Shown one piece after another: positions 1 to 7,123 of a stretch of DNA of 64,000 nucleotides. Below the pieces are notes generated by a model. It saw only the letters and a list, made by a program, of their open reading frames with translations, did no database searches and was not told where the DNA came from. A program made the position numbers and the translations under genes. Source of the DNA: Lachnospira sp900551945 (GTDB lineage Bacteria; Bacillota; Clostridia; Lachnospirales; Lachnospiraceae); NCBI GenBank assembly GCA_048380335.1, contig DBFCCI010000036.1, positions 1 to 64,000 of the forward strand. The letters run 5' to 3'. Within the stretch, counting starts at the first letter, position 1, and the number at the start of each line of letters is the position of its first letter.

Positions 1-59
1 TGTTTGATAATATCAACAGTACTACGCTTTGTTATGAATATATTATAATACTAGAATAT

Positions 60-135
60 AGAAAACTCAAGCCCACTGTACTCCGCAATTCATCCCGCCA
101 CCTATAGAGGTGGGGGATTTCTTGCTCATGGTGTG
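60..135. mobile_element. possible IS200/IS605-type right-end hairpin (remnant)
   Basis: A compact hairpin lies at about 91-118 (CCCGCCACCT / AGGTGGGGGA around a short loop), preceded by GCAATTCAT and followed by TTTCTTGC. This arrangement resembles right ends (and the overlapping guide-RNA 3' ends) of IS200/IS605-family elements in Clostridia, as I remember them. No transposase or TnpB is visible in the window; if one exists it lies to the left. An ordinary terminator is the main alternative, though no T-tract follows directly. Confidence 0.35.
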
Positions 136-218
136 TTAAAAATACAAAACAGGCAACTTCTATTTAATCAAGTTTTATGTTATAAATAAGTGGCGCCCCC
201 CCATAGCTTGTACTTAAT

Positions 219-920
219 TTATTTGTTCTCATCTTGATATGATTTTTGAATGGTTCGTCTATTGTATACAAGGTGAAGATACATTGCGTCTTGAGCTTTT
301 ACTGGATTATGAGAAGCAATAGCATTAGTAATTTCTCTATGCGTTTCAATAGTTTCAGTCTTAAGACGATTGCCAGTTGTTTCTACAAAAAGAGGTATTG
401 AACTGTTAATAACGGGAATAAGTCTTGGAACAACAACATTTTTACTGCTCATAGCAATAGCAGTATGAAAATCAATATCTTTTTGAGTATGGTCTTTTTT
501 CTCTATTAAAAGCTGTTCAACTTCGTCACATAAATCAACAATTTTTCTAATATCGTCATCATTAGCATTTGTAGCCGCCATAGCTGCAATAGATGGTTCT
601 AATAAAAAACGAACTTCTAAAAGGTCGTGTACAAGTTTTTCCTTATTTCCAATAAAAGTAAAACCTAACGGGTCATCAACCATTCCGGGGGTAGAAGCGA
701 CATAAGTTCCCGAGCCTTGTTTGATTGTTACAATATTTCTTGAAGCAAGAAGCTTCATAGCTTCTCTTATAGAACTTCTTCCGACAGCAAGTCTTTCAGA
801 AAGAATAGATTCATTTGGAAGTCTGTCACCGGGGTGGAGATTTTCTTCAAGTATAAAAGCAATAATATCTTCTGAAATTTTTTGTGGAAGACTTTTTTCT
901 TCTACAGATAAATTCATCAT
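219..920 (-). CDS. FadR-subfamily GntR transcriptional regulator (FCD domain)
   Basis: This is a 233-aa DNA-binding repressor of the FadR branch of GntR proteins. Residues about 12-75 form the winged helix-turn-helix (PNESILSERLAVGRSSIREA followed by a GSGTYV wing), and residues about 97-220 the all-helical FCD ligand domain. D148, H152, H194 and H216 match the D-x3-H...H...H metal site of FCD proteins, so a metal-assisted carboxylate ligand is likely. It is divergent from the permease-dehydratase genes and is probably their regulator. The start has a GAGGT Shine-Dalgarno 7 nt upstream. The start codon lies within a palindrome (911-927) like the one at the permease promoter, which suggests autoregulation. 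The inducer is unknown; gluconate or a related sugar acid is an inference from the neighbours. Confidence 0.9.
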   Translation of the reverse strand: MMNLSVEEKSLPQKISEDIIAFILEENLHPGDRLPNESILSERLAVGRSSIREAMKLLASRNIVTIKQGSGTYVASTPGMVDDPLGFTFIGNKEKLVHDLLEVRFLLEPSIAAMAATNANDDDIRKIVDLCDEVEQLLIEKKDHTQKDIDFHTAIAMSSKNVVVPRLIPVINSSIPLFVETTGNRLKTETIETHREITNAIASHNPVKAQDAMYLHLVYNRRTIQKSYQDENK

Positions 921-927
921 ATGAATT
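911..927. promoter_or_regulatory. palindrome at the regulator start codon (candidate operator 1)
   Basis: AATTCAT-CAT-ATGAATT gives 7-bp inverted arms around 3 nt. It overlaps the start codon of the FadR-like gene and shares the AATTCATC / GATGAATT half-sites with the palindrome at 1071-1089. That is the pattern expected of a self-regulating divergent repressor. Binding itself is inferred. Confidence 0.55.
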
Positions 928-962
928 ACCTCATTTCTAATTAGTTAATTTACATAAATAAT

Positions 963-991
963 ATAATAATTTTTTGTAAAAGAAAAGTCAA
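963..991 (-). promoter_or_regulatory. sigma-A-type promoter for the FadR-like regulator
   Basis: Read on the - strand: -35 TTGACT (986-991) and -10 TATTAT (963-968) separated by 17 nt. The spacing is canonical and the promoter faces the regulator gene, with its start about 40 nt downstream of the -10. Confidence 0.6.
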
Positions 992-1041
992 ATCGTCAAT
1001 ATGCACAAAAAAGTGTTCTAAAATTATGTAAAAATATAGTA

Positions 1042-1089
1042 TTGATTTTTGATGTAAAAAAATATATAGTAAATTCATCAGATGAATTT
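1042..1089 (+). promoter_or_regulatory. promoter and operator of the sugar-acid operon
   Basis: -35 TTGATT (1042-1047) and -10 TATAGT (1065-1070) are 17 nt apart. Immediately after the -10, at 1071-1089, lies a near-perfect palindrome AAATTCATC-A-GATGAATTT with 9-bp arms and a 1-nt centre, covering the expected transcription start. A repressor bound there would block initiation. A further half-site GATGAATT occurs at 1184-1191, just before the permease ribosome-binding site. Confidence 0.65.
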
Positions 1090-1204
1090 CGAAATAAATC
1101 TAAAAAAATAGCAAAAAAATGGTTTTATAATAAAAAAATATTTAAATAGGTCAGATGTATTTGAGGCGTTTGTTAAAATATCTGATGAATTAAGGAGGTA
1201 AATT

Positions 1205-2542
1205 ATGGTTGAACCAACTAGAGTTATAATTTCAGCTATTGTAGGAATTGTGTGTCTGCTTGTATTAATTATAAAATTCAAACTACACCCTGTAATTTCT
1301 ATGATGTTATCAGCAGTTATAATAGGAATTGGTGCAGGAATGCCAATTAGTACAATTACAGATACAGTAGAAAAAGGCGTTGGAAAAACCTTGCAAGGAA
1401 TTGCACTACTTGTTGGTCTTGGTGCTATGTTTGGCGGTATATTAGAAGTAAGTGGTGGAGCACAAAGGATAGCTAGTACCTTAATTGATAAATTAGGGCA
1501 AAAGAAAGCTGGTTGGGCATTAGGAATTACAGGTTTAGTAATTGGTACAACAGTATTTTTTGAAGCAGGAGTTGTTGTACTTATACCTTTAGCATTTAGT
1601 GTGGCTAAACAAACTAAGAAGTCAACATTATTTTATGCAGTTCCACTTTTATCAGGGCTTGCAAGTGGTTATGCGTTTGTACCACCGTCAGCCGGCTCAG
1701 TGCTTACAGCTAACACATTAGGCGTTAATCTTGGAACGATGATTATGGTTGGTGTTCCAGTCGCCCTTGTATGTATGATAGTTTCAGGTGTAATATGGGG
1801 AAAGTTTATTGGTGAGAAGATATTTACAAAGCTTCCTGCCAATGTAGAAGAAGTTCACGATGATGGAAAAGAACTTCCACCTTTTGGACTTGTTGTTTCA
1901 GTAATACTTATACCTCTTGTTCTTATATTAATAAGCACAATATCACAGTATATGCCAATTAATGAAAATGTAAAAAATATATTAGGTTTTATTGGCAAAC
2001 CATTTTTTGCATTAACAGTTGCAATTCTTGTATCAATGTATTTTCTTGGTATAAAAAGAGGATTTTCAGCAGAACAGTTAAAGAAAATATTAGACCATTC
2101 ATTAAGACCCGTTGGAATGATACTTCTTGTAATTGCAAGTGGTGGTGTTATAAGATGGATGCTTCAAGATTCAGGACTTGGAAATATTATCGCACCAGCC
2201 CTAGAAAAAAGCGGTATGCCATTAATAATAGTTGCATTTTTAATAGCTCTTTTTGTAAGAGCATCGGTTGGTAGCTCAATAGTTGCAATGACTATGGCTT
2301 CTGGAATTATGGCTACAATGCCAGCAGTAATGGCAACAAGTGTTTTATATAGAGCAGCAATGTGTTGTGCGATATGTGGTGGAGCTACAGCATTAAGCCA
2401 TGTTAATGACGCAGGCTTTTGGCTTGTTGGAACTTTTCTTGAAATAGACGAAAAGACAACATTAAAGTCATGGACTGTTATGGAAACTATAATAGGTATT
2501 ACAAGTCTTGTAATGGGATTTATTATTTCAATATTTGCATAA
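1205..2542 (+). CDS. GntP-family sugar-acid (gluconate-type) permease
   Basis: A 445-aa polytopic inner-membrane protein of about 12 hydrophobic segments, the normal size for the GntP/DsdX/gluconate:H+ symporter family. Family-typical stretches include FVPPSAGSVLTANTLGVNLG around residues 157-180 and a Gly/Ser-rich region RASVGSSIVAMTMASG near residue 355. There is a strong AAGGAGG ribosome-binding site 8-9 nt before the ATG. It is the first gene of an operon with the HPr-like protein and an IlvD/EDD-type dehydratase, consistent with uptake of gluconate, galactonate or a similar aldonate. The exact substrate cannot be read from sequence. Transcription is probably controlled by the divergent FadR-like repressor. 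Confidence 0.88.
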   Translation: MVEPTRVIISAIVGIVCLLVLIIKFKLHPVISMMLSAVIIGIGAGMPISTITDTVEKGVGKTLQGIALLVGLGAMFGGILEVSGGAQRIASTLIDKLGQKKAGWALGITGLVIGTTVFFEAGVVVLIPLAFSVAKQTKKSTLFYAVPLLSGLASGYAFVPPSAGSVLTANTLGVNLGTMIMVGVPVALVCMIVSGVIWGKFIGEKIFTKLPANVEEVHDDGKELPPFGLVVSVILIPLVLILISTISQYMPINENVKNILGFIGKPFFALTVAILVSMYFLGIKRGFSAEQLKKILDHSLRPVGMILLVIASGGVIRWMLQDSGLGNIIAPALEKSGMPLIIVAFLIALFVRASVGSSIVAMTMASGIMATMPAVMATSVLYRAAMCCAICGGATALSHVNDAGFWLVGTFLEIDEKTTLKSWTVMETIIGITSLVMGFIISIFA

Positions 2543-2565
2543 ATTATGCAGAAATGGAGCGCAAA

Positions 2566-2802
2566 ATGATTAATATTCCAGTGTATTTAAGAAGTTTAAA
2601 TGACGCAAAACATTTGGTTATGGTAGCTGAAAGTTGTAGTATGGACGTTGATTTGGTTTGCGGAAGATATGTTGTTGATGCAAAATCAATGCTTGGTGTA
2701 TTTAGTCTGCCACAGTTTGATAATGTTGAAATGTTGGTAGATGAAAGTCAAGCTGATGATATACGTTGTAAACTTGAAGAATTTAAGCTTATAAAAAAAT
2801 AA
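2566..2802 (+). CDS. small HPr-fold protein lacking the phosphorylatable His
   Basis: A 78-aa protein resembling HPr phosphocarriers of the PTS. DAKSMLGVFSL at residues 38-48 matches the regulatory Ser46 helix of HPr (typically NxKSIMGVMSL), so Ser41 corresponds to Ser46. The usual GLHARPA active-site motif is absent; an ungapped alignment places Ser10 at the His15 position. Loss of the His with retention of the Ser segment is the arrangement of Crh, the catabolite-repression paralogue of HPr, but overall similarity to Crh is modest. I chose the ATG at 2566 because GGAG lies 7 nt upstream; a longer frame begins inside the permease gene. It sits between the permease and the dehydratase, so a local regulatory or scaffold role is possible. 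Function is unproven. Confidence 0.7.
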   Translation: MINIPVYLRSLNDAKHLVMVAESCSMDVDLVCGRYVVDAKSMLGVFSLPQFDNVEMLVDESQADDIRCKLEEFKLIKK

Positions 2803-2822
2803 AATAAAGGAGTAAAAAAATT

Positions 2823-4568
2823 ATGGAATTAGTAAGTCAGGAAATGAGAAAACTCGCACCAGAGCTTGACCCTCTGCGTATTGGAACAGGTTGGAAAAAG
2901 GAAGACCTTGACAAAGTACAGGTATTAATAGAAAGTACTTATGGTGACAGCCATCCGGGAAGTGGACATTTGAATATTCTTGTAGAAGAAGTAAGAAAAG
3001 GTGTGGCAGACGAAAATGGATTTGGTGCAAAATATTTTTGTACAGATATATGCGATGGAGAAAGTCAAGGAACAGATGGTATTAACTATAGTCTTGCAAG
3101 TCGTGAAATGATAGCAAATATGATTGAAATACACGCAAATGCAACACCATTTGACGCAGGTGTATATCTTTCAAGTTGTGACAAGGGCGTTCCGGGTAAT
3201 CTTATGGGAATGATGAGAGTTAATATACCATCAGTATTTGTACCGGGTGGAACTATGAATGCAGGGCCAGAAATGCTTACACTAGAACAACTTGGTATGT
3301 ATAGTGCAAAATATGAACGAGGTGAGATTGACAAAGAAAAGCTTGATTGGGCGAAATGTAATGCTTGTCCTAGCTGTGGTGCATGTTCATTTATAGGAAC
3401 AGCTTCCACAATGCAGATTATGGCAGAAGCACTTGGACTTGCACTCCCAGGAAGCGCACTTATGCCAGCAACAAGTCCTGACCTTTTAGAATTTGCAAGA
3501 CAGGCAGGAAGACAAGCAGTAAAACTTGCAACTATGGAAAATATGAGACCATCAGATATTGTAACAATGGATAGTTTTGAAAATGCTATTTTAGTTCATG
3601 CAGCGATTTCAGGTAGTACAAATTGTCTTCTCCATATTCCAGCTATAGCACATGAACTTGGAATTGAGATTACAGGAGATACATTTGACAGATTACACAA
3701 AAATGCTAGATATTTACTTGATGTAAGACCTGCAGGACGTTGGCCAGCAGAATGTTTCTATTATGCAGGTGGAGTCCCAGCAATTATGGAAGAAATAAAA
3801 CAACACCTTCATCTTGATGTTATGACAGTTACAGGTAAGACATTAGGTGAGAATTTAGAAGAATTAAAAAACAATGGTTTCTATGAAAAGTGTGATAAGT
3901 GGCTTCAAGAATTTAATAAACGATATAATATAAATATTACAAAAGAAGACATAATAAGACCATATAATAAAGCAATAGGAACTGATGGAAGTATTGCCGT
4001 ATTGCGTGGCAATCTTGCACCAGAGGGAGCAGTAATTAAACACACAGCTTGCCCTAAAGAAATGTTCAAGTCAGTGTTGCGTGCAAGACCATTTGACAGT
4101 GAAGAAGAATGTCTTGACGCTGTTTTAAAGCATAAAGTTAATAAAGGTGATGCCGTATTTATACGTTATGAAGGCCCTAAGGGAAGTGGAATGCCAGAGA
4201 TGTTCTATACATCAGAAGCTATAAGTAGTGACAAAGAGTTGGGAAAGAGCATTGCACTTATAACAGATGGTCGTTTCTCAGGAGCTTCGACAGGTCCAGT
4301 TATAGGTCACTGTAGCCCAGAAGCCGTAGATGGAGGCCCAATAGCACTTATAGAAGAAGATGACTTAATTGAAATTGATGTTATGGAGAGAAAGCTCAAT
4401 ATAATAGGCGTAAAAGGCGAGAAAAAGACAATGGAAGAAATTGATGAAATATTAAAAGAACGCCGTAGAAACTGGAAACCTAGAGCGCCAAAGTACACAA
4501 AAGGCGTGATGAGATTATTTAGTCAACACGCAGCAAGTCCAATGAAGGGCGCATATTTAGAATACTAA
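2823..4568 (+). CDS. IlvD/EDD-family dehydratase, probably acting on a sugar acid
   Basis: A 581-aa iron-sulfur dehydratase of the family containing dihydroxy-acid dehydratase (IlvD), 6-phosphogluconate dehydratase (Edd) and aldonate dehydratases. Cluster-region motifs visible are SSCDKG (C119, K121) and CPSCGAC (C182, C185, C188), with the substrate/Mg region CDGESQGTDGINYSLASRE. A second, canonical IlvD lies at 57.9 kb next to leuB and ilvB, so this one is unlikely to serve branched-chain biosynthesis. Its operon with a GntP permease and a FadR-type regulator supports an aldonate such as gluconate or galactonate, giving a 2-keto-3-deoxy product. No KDG kinase or aldolase is in the window. 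AAAGGAG precedes the ATG. Confidence 0.85.
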   Translation: MELVSQEMRKLAPELDPLRIGTGWKKEDLDKVQVLIESTYGDSHPGSGHLNILVEEVRKGVADENGFGAKYFCTDICDGESQGTDGINYSLASREMIANMIEIHANATPFDAGVYLSSCDKGVPGNLMGMMRVNIPSVFVPGGTMNAGPEMLTLEQLGMYSAKYERGEIDKEKLDWAKCNACPSCGACSFIGTASTMQIMAEALGLALPGSALMPATSPDLLEFARQAGRQAVKLATMENMRPSDIVTMDSFENAILVHAAISGSTNCLLHIPAIAHELGIEITGDTFDRLHKNARYLLDVRPAGRWPAECFYYAGGVPAIMEEIKQHLHLDVMTVTGKTLGENLEELKNNGFYEKCDKWLQEFNKRYNINITKEDIIRPYNKAIGTDGSIAVLRGNLAPEGAVIKHTACPKEMFKSVLRARPFDSEEECLDAVLKHKVNKGDAVFIRYEGPKGSGMPEMFYTSEAISSDKELGKSIALITDGRFSGASTGPVIGHCSPEAVDGGPIALIEEDDLIEIDVMERKLNIIGVKGEKKTMEEIDEILKERRRNWKPRAPKYTKGVMRLFSQHAASPMKGAYLEY

Positions 4569-4588
4569 TTTTATATTAAATAAAGGGA

Positions 4589-4680
4589 CTGTCGCATTAA
4601 GAAAATTTTATACAAAATATAGATATTTAGCAAATAATTCTATGTATTGTATAAATTTTCGTTAATGCGGCAGCTTTTTT
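4589..4680 (+). terminator. long hairpin terminator after the sugar-acid operon
   Basis: The arm CTGTCGCATTAAGAAAATTT (from 4589) pairs with the arm ending AATGCGGCAG (to about 4673) over roughly 27 bp with a few mismatches, enclosing a loop of about 30 nt and followed by TTTTTT. The stem is longer than a typical intrinsic terminator. The opposite arm has no equally good T-run, so it mainly works for the + strand. Confidence 0.75.
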
Positions 4681-4881
4681 GTTTTATTTAAAGTTTGTAC
4701 TTATATAAGAGTTTGATAATCGTAGCAATTACTTGAGAAACTAATTAATTTCCTACTGACAGACCATGCTTAATTATGTTAAAATATTTTTCATCAAATT
4801 GCTAAATGGCATATTTTAACATTATCAAGTATAAAATGCCACAGTAGCAATTAACTAAGCTAAAAAGAAAGGACAAAAGGA
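4681..4881 (+). other. SulP gene leader with a perfect 12-bp inverted repeat
   Basis: The remainder of the 313-nt gap before the SulP gene. A perfect inverted repeat ATGTTAAAATAT (4776-4787) / ATATTTTAACAT (4811-4822) lies about 60 nt before the start codon. It has no T-tract and could be an operator or an mRNA hairpin. A short direct repeat GTAGCAATTA occurs near 4724 and 4845. No small gene is evident. Confidence 0.4.
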
Positions 4882-7083
4882 ATGTTAAAAAATTACAAAT
4901 TATCATATCTGCCAAAAGATATAGCAGCAGGTATAATTGTAGCACTTGTTTCAATTCCAATATCAATGGGATATTCACTTGTAGCAGGACTTCCAGTTGT
5001 TTACGGTCTGTACGGTTCACTTTTACCTATACTTGTATTTGGGTTAATATCATCGTCACCACAGTTCGTATTTGGCGTTGACGCAGCTCCTGCCGCACTT
5101 GTAGGTGGTGCAATAGCGACACTCGGCATAACAGCGGAAAGTAGCGAAGCTATGAAAATAGTTCCGCTTATCACACTGATTACATCAGCTTGGCTGTTAC
5201 TCTTTGCGATATTTCATGTAGGAAGATTTGTTAAATTTATATCAACTCCAGTAATGGGCGGTTTTATCTCAGGCGTTGGACTTACTATTATCTTAATGCA
5301 AGTTCCAAAACTTTTTGGCGGAAAGGCAGGAACTGGCGAGGGCATTGAACTTGTTATTAATATAGTAAGCCAACTCGATAAAATTAACATTTTATCAGTT
5401 ATATTAAGTGTAAGTACAATTACTATAATAATGATATCTAAAAAATACATACCCAAAGTGCCAATGTCAGTTATATTAATGTTTCTTGGCGCAATAATTT
5501 CAGCAGTATTTCATATAGAAGATTATGGAGTTGCAATGCTTCCTAATGTAGAGTCGGGACTTCCTAAAATATCACTTCCCGACTTTAGTTATCTAATGAG
5601 TGATACAAAGACAATAGTAATACAAAGCCTTATAATTGCTATCGTTATTGTTGCTATAAGTTTGCTGTCAACCAATAATTACGCATTAAAATATGGCTAC
5701 AAGGTCAATAACGATAGAGAGATATTAGCTTATTGTGCGGCAAATGTAGCTTCTTCTGTAAGTGGCTGTTGCCCCGTAGGTGGAAGTGTTTCAAGAACAG
5801 GAATAGCCGACCAATTTGGAGTAAAGTCACAAATGATGTCAGTAGTTGCAGCACTGACAATGCTTTGTTTGCTTTTATTTGGAACTTGGTTTATAAAATA
5901 TCTTCCCGTTCCAGTATTAACAGGTATAGTTGTCTGCGCTCTTTATGGTATATTAGAGATAAAAATGGCAAAGAAGCTTTTAAAATCTGATAGAACTGAA
6001 TTTATGATATTTGTTGCCGCATTTTTAGGAGTATTGTTACTTGGAACAGTTTATGGCGTTGCTATCGGTGTAATTCTTTCATTTATAGCAGTTATAATAA
6101 AAGCCGTAACTCCACCTCGTGCATTTCTAGGTATAATTCCGGGGCAAAGAGGATTTTTTGACCTTGCAAGAAATAGAAACGCAAAAGTAATAAGAAATGC
6201 AGTTATATATAGATTTAGTGGTTCATTATTCTTTGCAAATATAAATACATTTCAGGAAGAAATAGAAAATTCAATCAAAGACGATACAAAATGTTTTGTC
6301 GTAGACGCAACAGGTATTACAAATATTGATATAACTGCGGCAGATAGACTTATGATTATAAACGATAAGTTAAGAAGCAAAGGAATAGATTTTTACATAA
6401 CAGGACATGTTGGAAGTGTCAACGACCAGTTGCGAGCATTGGGAGCTGAAAAGCTTGTTGATGAAGGTGTTGTAAGAAGAACAGCTTCGCTTGCACTTAG
6501 AAATTCAGGCATAGATAAGCCGTATCCTTATGAGGGTGATGAAAATGACACCAATACAAGTATCATTGAAACAAATGAGCAGCTTGCCGAGATAGAATGG
6601 GCATTTGGTGATGACGCAGATGCTAAGATGGAACAGTTTGCAAAAGAAATGCTTGATAGTCTTGTCGAAAGCATAAAGCAATTAGAAAATACCGAAAATG
6701 CAGATATTCAAGATGTAATAATAAAAGAAGCTGAAAAGAATGCTTCTTGGGGAAGATTTGGTCTTTATGATGAAGACGAACTTCTTGAAAGAATTGAAAT
6801 GCACTTATCAGAGCTTGCCATTACATCACATGATGCTGAAGAACTCGAAGCTAAGATTGAGCAGAGAAGAACAGTTATTGAGCATAAGATTAACAAATTA
6901 AATCCAGATGCTTTTAATATGCTTAGCAAACACAGAAAAGATATGTTAGAACATTTTAAAAATAAAAATCCAAAGGCTTATGAACACATGGTTCAAAGAA
7001 GAAAAGAACATATTGAAAGAATGGAAAAAACTAATCCTGAGCTTGCAGAAAAGTTTAAAAAGCTGTATAACCATAAGTACTAA
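4882..7083 (+). CDS. SulP-family anion transporter with STAS domain and long charged tail
   Basis: A 733-aa membrane transporter. Residues about 1-420 carry the SulP transmembrane core, beginning with DIAAGIIVALVSIPISMGYS, a family signature. Residues about 435-545 form a cytoplasmic STAS domain with the VDATGITNIDITAADRL loop. Substrates in the family are sulfate, bicarbonate or dicarboxylates; this one cannot be assigned. The tail beyond residue 545 is unusual, at nearly 190 highly charged, helix-prone residues. It ends in three units that each begin NP (residues 674-695, 696-717 and a shorter 718-733). Typical SulP proteins stop soon after STAS. The start is supported by GAAAGGA 8 nt upstream. 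The next gene follows after about 40 nt, so they may be cotranscribed. Confidence 0.88.
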   Translation: MLKNYKLSYLPKDIAAGIIVALVSIPISMGYSLVAGLPVVYGLYGSLLPILVFGLISSSPQFVFGVDAAPAALVGGAIATLGITAESSEAMKIVPLITLITSAWLLLFAIFHVGRFVKFISTPVMGGFISGVGLTIILMQVPKLFGGKAGTGEGIELVINIVSQLDKINILSVILSVSTITIIMISKKYIPKVPMSVILMFLGAIISAVFHIEDYGVAMLPNVESGLPKISLPDFSYLMSDTKTIVIQSLIIAIVIVAISLLSTNNYALKYGYKVNNDREILAYCAANVASSVSGCCPVGGSVSRTGIADQFGVKSQMMSVVAALTMLCLLLFGTWFIKYLPVPVLTGIVVCALYGILEIKMAKKLLKSDRTEFMIFVAAFLGVLLLGTVYGVAIGVILSFIAVIIKAVTPPRAFLGIIPGQRGFFDLARNRNAKVIRNAVIYRFSGSLFFANINTFQEEIENSIKDDTKCFVVDATGITNIDITAADRLMIINDKLRSKGIDFYITGHVGSVNDQLRALGAEKLVDEGVVRRTASLALRNSGIDKPYPYEGDENDTNTSIIETNEQLAEIEWAFGDDADAKMEQFAKEMLDSLVESIKQLENTENADIQDVIIKEAEKNASWGRFGLYDEDELLERIEMHLSELAITSHDAEELEAKIEQRRTVIEHKINKLNPDAFNMLSKHRKDMLEHFKNKNPKAYEHMVQRRKEHIERMEKTNPELAEKFKKLYNHKY

Positions 7084-7123
7084 TTAATATTAAAAAGTGA
7101 TGGCACTTAGAAATGAGGAATTT

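Noticed and set aside
219..4568. Idea that the first operon is a second branched-chain amino-acid locus because of its IlvD-like gene.
   Set aside because: The permease and FadR-type regulator indicate sugar-acid catabolism, and a better ilvD lies with ilvB and leuB.
7097..7123. Longer N-terminus for the ABC-F protein.
   Set aside because: No ribosome-binding site precedes GTG 7097 or ATG 7100, while GTG 7124 has GAGGA and a family-typical beginning.
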